Part shown: positions 59,801-64,000 of the stretch, one piece after another
Position numbering within the stretch: the stretch's first letter is position 1
Layout of the letters: each line of letters opens with the position of its first letter
DNA from: Malania oleifera
Lineage: Eukaryota; Streptophyta; Magnoliopsida; Santalales; Ximeniaceae
Length of the DNA: 64,000 nt
Direction: 5' to 3'
Assembly: GCF_029873635.1 (NCBI RefSeq)
Contig: NC_080428.1
Coordinates: forward strand, 65,137,101 to 65,201,100
Notes under the pieces: model-generated
What the model saw: only the letters and a program-made list of their open reading frames with translations
Databases searched by the model: none
What the model was told of the DNA's origin: nothing
Position numbers and translations under genes: made by a program

Positions 59801-60962
59801 CTTGTAAGTACCTAATATGTGATTTAGTTTTTTTATCTGGTGTTGAAACACAGAGGCCTACAATGAGGAATTTGTTTTACAAAGCCCAGTTATGATGAAT
59901 GTTTCCCTTAATATGGGATGCCAACTTCACAAGAAGAGCTGGCAAACAGAATCATAATGATAGAACAAATTATTACAATGGTCAGATTAATGTCACAGTT
60001 ACCAATACAAACAAAATCATAACATCAGTTCAGCCGGAAAAACTAGGCTGAAGAGGACATGTTCTATAAGGATCAAAAGGAAACTTATTGGCATAACCTC
60101 AATCTTTTGCTTGATGTAGGAATGCTCAAAAAATGCTGAACTTCAAGAACAAGTGTTGAATAGAGTTTGGGTATTCCCTAACAGTACTTCAAACTCCTAG
60201 GATGATATTCTAAATGTAATCTTTCTATGAAGGTTAAGAAATATTCACCCATTGCAACAAAAGCAAAACATGAATTTAGAGTCGTGTTTATCCTACTAAT
60301 ATTCTGATTATTAGAAAAATAAAAATTTTCATTTTCCTTTTTAGAATTTAGAATCTAATCAGTACTTTGAAGGCTTGAACTTTAAGGGAATTTAGGGTAG
60401 CTCTCATGCGCAAAAATCATCTTTGAATAGAAAATTGTATTTCAAATTAATGGAAATACATGTGGGATATCAAATGGGAACATCAATTCGACTCCAGCTC
60501 CCGAGAAACCTGCATTTGACTAAAATATTCAGATGTAGAATGATGGGTACCTTGATATTGGAACTCAAAACTACAAGAATCTTTCTAATATTGAATGCAA
60601 AAAGTCACATTCTACTTCTTTTAAAAATTATATAAATGACTACCTACCCAAACCAAACAACTCAGGGGAAAACATATAAATGCACATCTGCCGCCAGAAA
60701 TATCGGCTAAAAGAAAAAAATTCAAAGGATGACTGGAAGAGAAACAAAGCTGCTCTTCTTTTAAATAACAAGTAGAACACGAAATTTCGGAGGACGAAAA
60801 ATGAGACAACAACACAGGCGAATCCGCATCACATAATGCAACAGATAATAAAAAGGCAAAATTCTTGAGCCGTCTGGGGAAAATGCAAATCCGGAAAACA
60901 GAAATTAACAACAATAAACAAGAAAACCATCAAAATCAAGGAGAGAATGAATTACGACGTGA
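59801..60962 (-). other. 5' region of the CW14-like gene, no coding exon identified
   Basis: Lies between the frameshifted exon and the candidate leader exon. An acceptor-like 'acttacaag' adjoins 59800. I looked for an MGGC-type first coding exon on the minus strand and did not find it. A 97-codon open stretch (60914-60621) is not recognisable. Confidence 0.5.
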
Positions 60963-61094
60963 TTATTGATGATAAATTTGCGAAATTGAAAGCATATATA
61001 AAGAGACCGAATTGGAAAGCGAAGAACAGAAAGAAAATAGAGAGAATGGGGCTGTTAGAAGGGGAGAAAAAAACAATGAGAACAACGAAAGCAC

Positions 61095-61235
61095 CTGGAA
61101 ATTGATCGGAGAACGGGAGAGCTCCGGCGAGAATGTCCGGAAGATCGAACGAAGCCCTCTGTTGCCGAGTCGACCTGGGCCTCGTCCCCTCCTTCTCTCA
61201 ACAAAATCCCCTGCAATTCCCAATTCAATCCCACC

Positions 61236-61237
<2 letters not shown>
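61095..61237 (-). other. Candidate 5' leader exon of the CW14-like gene
   Basis: GC-richer than its surroundings, ending TTCCAG/GTGCTTT (donor 61094-61093), on the side where the transcript should start. It abuts a 29-base G run. Whether its ATG at 61223 is used is unclear. Confidence 0.4.

Positions 61238-61266
<29 letters not shown>
61238..61266. repeat. Homopolymer of 29 G
   Basis: CCCC followed by 29 G and then (GA)n, at the presumed promoter or leader of the CW14-like gene. Such a run is rare in plant DNA and is prone to sequencing error. Confidence 0.9.
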
Positions 61267-62617
61267 AGAAGAGAGAGAGAGAGAGGGAGGGAGAGGAGTG
61301 GCGTCGTCGTCGGTCCAATGTGGGAGTGGCAGTGCCGCGCGCTTTTTAAAATCTCACACTTTCCTTCTCTGCCATTTTATTTTTATTTTTCAAAATATTT
61401 ATATTTTTAAAAACAATATGTTCGCAACCATAAAATTCAGAACTTGAATTTAACCCAATGTGTAATTGAACAAAACTTAAGTATAAAACTGTATTAAATT
61501 TATATCAAATTCATAAAAAATTAAATTTAAGTTTTAAAATTTATTAATCTTATCTAAATTTGATCTCATTGTATTTGAAAGTATGAATTTAAAACTACAT
61601 TAAATTTATATGAAATTCATAAAAATTAAAATTTAAGTTTTAAAATTTATTAGTCTTATTTAAATTTAATCTAATTTTTCATTTAAACTTGCGCTTTGTT
61701 TGAAAGTATGAATTTTGAATCTTTGATTTTAATTTTGATTGATTTAGATAAATTTCAATACAATTTTGTATCACATTTTATCCAATTCTAATACAAATCT
61801 AAATTCAATTTCTCTCCGAATATAAGGTTAAAATATATCTTTGAGAATATGAATTTGGAGTCTCAAATTTATTTTCTTATGTATTTAAAGAAACTAGCCA
61901 TATAGGGCGTGCTCTACGACCTTTTATTTTTTAAAATTTTAAAATAATTATTAAAAATAAAAAAATTAAATAGTATAAGGATATTTTGAGATAGTTGTAG
62001 ATAGTTATAGGGTCTTTTGAAATAATTATGAGTAGTTATAGTGATCAATTTGACATAATTATAAAGGTATTTTAGGAGAGTTGTGGGTAATTAGAGGAGT
62101 ATTTGAAATAATCATTGGTGGTTATATGGATAAATTTGACATTTTTGAAAGATGATACCAAATAGGGGAATTCCCCTTATAATAGTAGTATAAATTAATA
62201 TAATTTAATATAATATTTTATCTTATCTAAACTTACACAATATAAAGCGACTTACATAATAAAATGCTCGGACCCAAATTCCAATCATGGAGTGAACATT
62301 TATATATATTTTAAAATATTTATAATATTTTTACAAATTTTAAGCATATAAAACATGTTTGCAAAATCTTCACTTTCATGAAGTGATGCCTGGTTAATAT
62401 AAAAATATTAAGCAACTCTTTCTCATCATAAGCATAAAAAGCTTACAATAATAAGAACACGACATAAAATTAATGACACATTTATGTAGTTTTGCAATGT
62501 ATTTTTTATGTAAGTAGGAAAAAATGTGGATCTCACTTGCATAAAGGGGAAATTTATTTTCTTTTGCATTTTTCTTCTCCATTAAACATTATAAAAAATA
62601 AAAGTTTGTTTTAATAT
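61267..62617. other. AT-rich intergenic region with MITE-like repeat
   Basis: Two weakly similar blocks (61480-61555 and 61590-61665, 'aaatttaagttttaaaattt') and a palindromic segment 61700-61830 similar to 45090-45215. No gene is supported. Confidence 0.6.
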
Positions 62618-63269
62618 TGTAACGCCCTTGAAATTAATCCACAAATAATCATAATAATGACATCATCAATGCTATTTTTGATACCACACACACCATATCC
62701 TCAGACCCAGTGGGGTCCAAAGTAATATCACCCTATAATTAATTTAAACAAATAAACAGTAGAAACAAAATATACTTTTACAACCATGCATATCAGAGTA
62801 CTACTCTCAACCAGTCTTATCAATTTTTTCTCAAAGCATTATACAATCCAAAATGTTCGAAAACAACTAAACATAACAAAATAGTATCCTAGGAAGCTCA
62901 CTCTCAGCTAAATCGTCTAGGTCTCGCCCCGGAGCTCCTACACTTGGTTTCCTATAGGTCCTGAAAAATTGATATATTTACTGGAATGAGACACTTCTCA
63001 GTAAGGTGGAATAAATTATTATCAGTATGTGGCTAATATGAGTTTTAGTGAAGTTAAACGCATTCTTAAATTTACTTTATTTGACAGATATGACATTTGT
63101 GTAGTATAATTCACACCTATACAGTTGAAAATACACATTTCTTTCATAATATAAAGCAATTAGATAAATAACCCCATTTACATAAATTCACATATATGCA
63201 TAGAAGAAACCTTATTTTGGACAAACAACATCATCATGTATAAACCCCTATGATTGGGTTGTACGGTCC
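62618..63269 (-). repeat. Gypsy LTR fragment cut by copia
   Basis: Begins TGTAACGCCCTTG. It has the shared acceptor-like TTTTTCAG/GACC (62962-62961, minus) and hairpin block (62984-63007) of the other LTRs. It ends at 'tgtacggtcc', where the copia LTR starts. Confidence 0.75.
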
Positions 63270-63432
63270 TGTTAAATTTGAATAAAGGAATTTTTTTATT
63301 ATTATTCAATAATACAATTGTGTATTTATATACATGAGTCCAGGAATAATATCCCAAAATTACTCCTAAATATCTGCTCTATAATAATTATAGAATAAAT
63401 GAAAAATGAAAAGTGTATATATATTTCTAATA
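63270..63432 (-). repeat. 3' LTR of the terminal copia element
   Basis: Minus sense TATTAGAAATAT to AATTTAACA, about 163 bp, one base away from the usual TG start. It adjoins the polypurine tract. Confidence 0.75.
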
Positions 63433-63439
63433 CTCCCCC

Positions 63440-64000
63440 TCAAGTTGGAGCATAGAGATCCGTAATGCCCAACTTGCGTGATACGTCGAGGAAATGTTCA
63501 TGACTCAAGGCTTTGGTGAAGATATCAGCAAGCTGACTATGGGTACGAATATGCTTAGTGAAGAAGACGTCAGCCCGTAACTTTTCACGAACAATATGAC
63601 AATCGATTTCTATATATTTTGTACGTTCGTGGAAAACAGGATTCTGAGTAATGTGAAGAGTTGCTTGGTTGTCATAATATAATAGCATAGGCTGGGAATG
63701 CGGTACACCGAGATCATTTAAAAGGGTCTTAAGCCATGTAAGTTCACAAGTAGTGGAAGCGAACACCTGGTACTCAGCTTCGGTAGAGGAGCGAGACACT
63801 ATAGGTTGTTTCTTAGTGCGCCAGGAAATTGGACTAGTGCCCAGCTTAATGAAAAAACCAGTGGTGGAGCGGCGAGTGAGTGGACAACTAGCCCAATCCG
63901 AATCAGAATAGGTGGAGACTTGAAGAGTGTTGGCAGTACAAAAAAATAAGCCCTGGCCTGGAGATGCCTTGATGTAGCGAAGAACACAAACAACAACATC
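63440..64000 (-). CDS. Copia polyprotein C-terminus: RNase H, partial
   Basis: Open without a stop from the window edge to TGA/TAA-type stop at 63440, about 186 codons. It reads 'RYIKASPGQGLFF', 'DSDWASCPLTRRSTTGF', 'WRTKKQPIVSRSSTEAEYQV', 'LLYYDNQATLHITQNPVFHE', 'KYIEIDCHIVREKL' and 'QLADIFTKALS', the RNase H end of copia Pol with the catalytic D of SDSDW, E of STEAEY and D of YYDNQA. The frame is intact, so this insertion is probably younger than the other elements here. Confidence 0.9.
   Translation of the reverse strand, partial: DVVVCVLRYIKASPGQGLFFCTANTLQVSTYSDSDWASCPLTRRSTTGFFIKLGTSPISWRTKKQPIVSRSSTEAEYQVFASTTCELTWLKTLLNDLGVPHSQPMLLYYDNQATLHITQNPVFHERTKYIEIDCHIVREKLRADVFFTKHIRTHSQLADIFTKALSHEHFLDVSRKLGITDLYAPT

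Larger units (their letters stand above)
63270..64000 (-). mobile_element. Ty1/copia element, 3' end, continues beyond the window
   Basis: A short LTR at 63270-63432, then (minus sense, upstream) a polypurine tract 'cttgagggggag' and the pol C-terminus. It is inserted in the gypsy LTR at 62618-63269. The body lies outside the window. Confidence 0.85.

Noticed and set aside
60621-60914. 97-codon minus-strand frame as first exon of the CW14-like gene
   Set aside because: No similarity to the expected MGGC-type N-terminus and no supporting splice signal in phase.
61012-61447. Overlapping open frames around the G run
   Set aside because: The long glycine or proline tracts come from the homopolymer, so open frames are expected by composition.

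Overview
This is a piece of a eudicot plant nuclear genome, probably from a large repeat-rich genome. It holds two host genes that I can model exon by exon. Most of the rest is nested LTR retrotransposons. The evidence for a plant is a group I WRKY gene with plant-type introns, a plant DUF1336 (EDR2_C/CW14-type) gene, plant Ty3/gypsy elements with initiator-tRNA-Met primer sites and a Tekay/Del-like integrase tail, Ty1/copia elements, and several MITE-like palindromes. The species cannot be read from the sequence.

Layout. 1-34 kb is a stack of insertions about four levels deep. A minus-strand copia element (about 33.9 to 24.0 kb) is cut by gypsy 'family X' sequence, with LTRs at 1-4432 and 21233-23978. 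Inside that lies a plus-strand gypsy element (6146-18736, target duplication AATAC). That element carries two solo LTRs in its integrase region (11415-13279 and 14353-16342). Further solo LTRs sit at 1282-3785, 24797-27535 and 30048-32251, each with a perfect 5-bp target duplication. 34.0-34.7 kb holds unexplained palindromic repeats. 35.2-43 kb is an intact plus-strand WRKY3/WRKY4-type gene (4 exons, 548 aa). 44.4-61.2 kb is a minus-strand CW14-like DUF1336 gene whose 10.2-kb intron contains a complete gypsy element (49570-58698). One N-terminal exon of that gene has an apparent 1-bp frameshift. 62.6-64 kb is a gypsy LTR fragment cut by another copia element that runs out of the window.

The two host genes are convergent, with about 2.3 kb between their stop codons. 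WRKY3/4 proteins are nuclear W-box-binding regulators of defence and stress responses. CW14/EDR2_C proteins are of poorly known function.

The most interesting signals are in the LTRs. LTRs that otherwise look like different families share (a) a strong AG/GTAAGG donor-like site, then 0.8-1.4 kb later a branch-point-like, hairpin-forming CTTACTGAG block and a TTTTTCAG/GTCC acceptor-like site, which suggests an intron inside the LTR. Seven LTRs share (b) an array of the palindrome TCGTCGACGA just upstream of a TATA box and CT-rich leader. The plus-strand gypsy has decayed almost only through CAG/CTG (CHG-context) transitions, giving about twenty TAG stops. These are read by eye and need alignment or RNA evidence.
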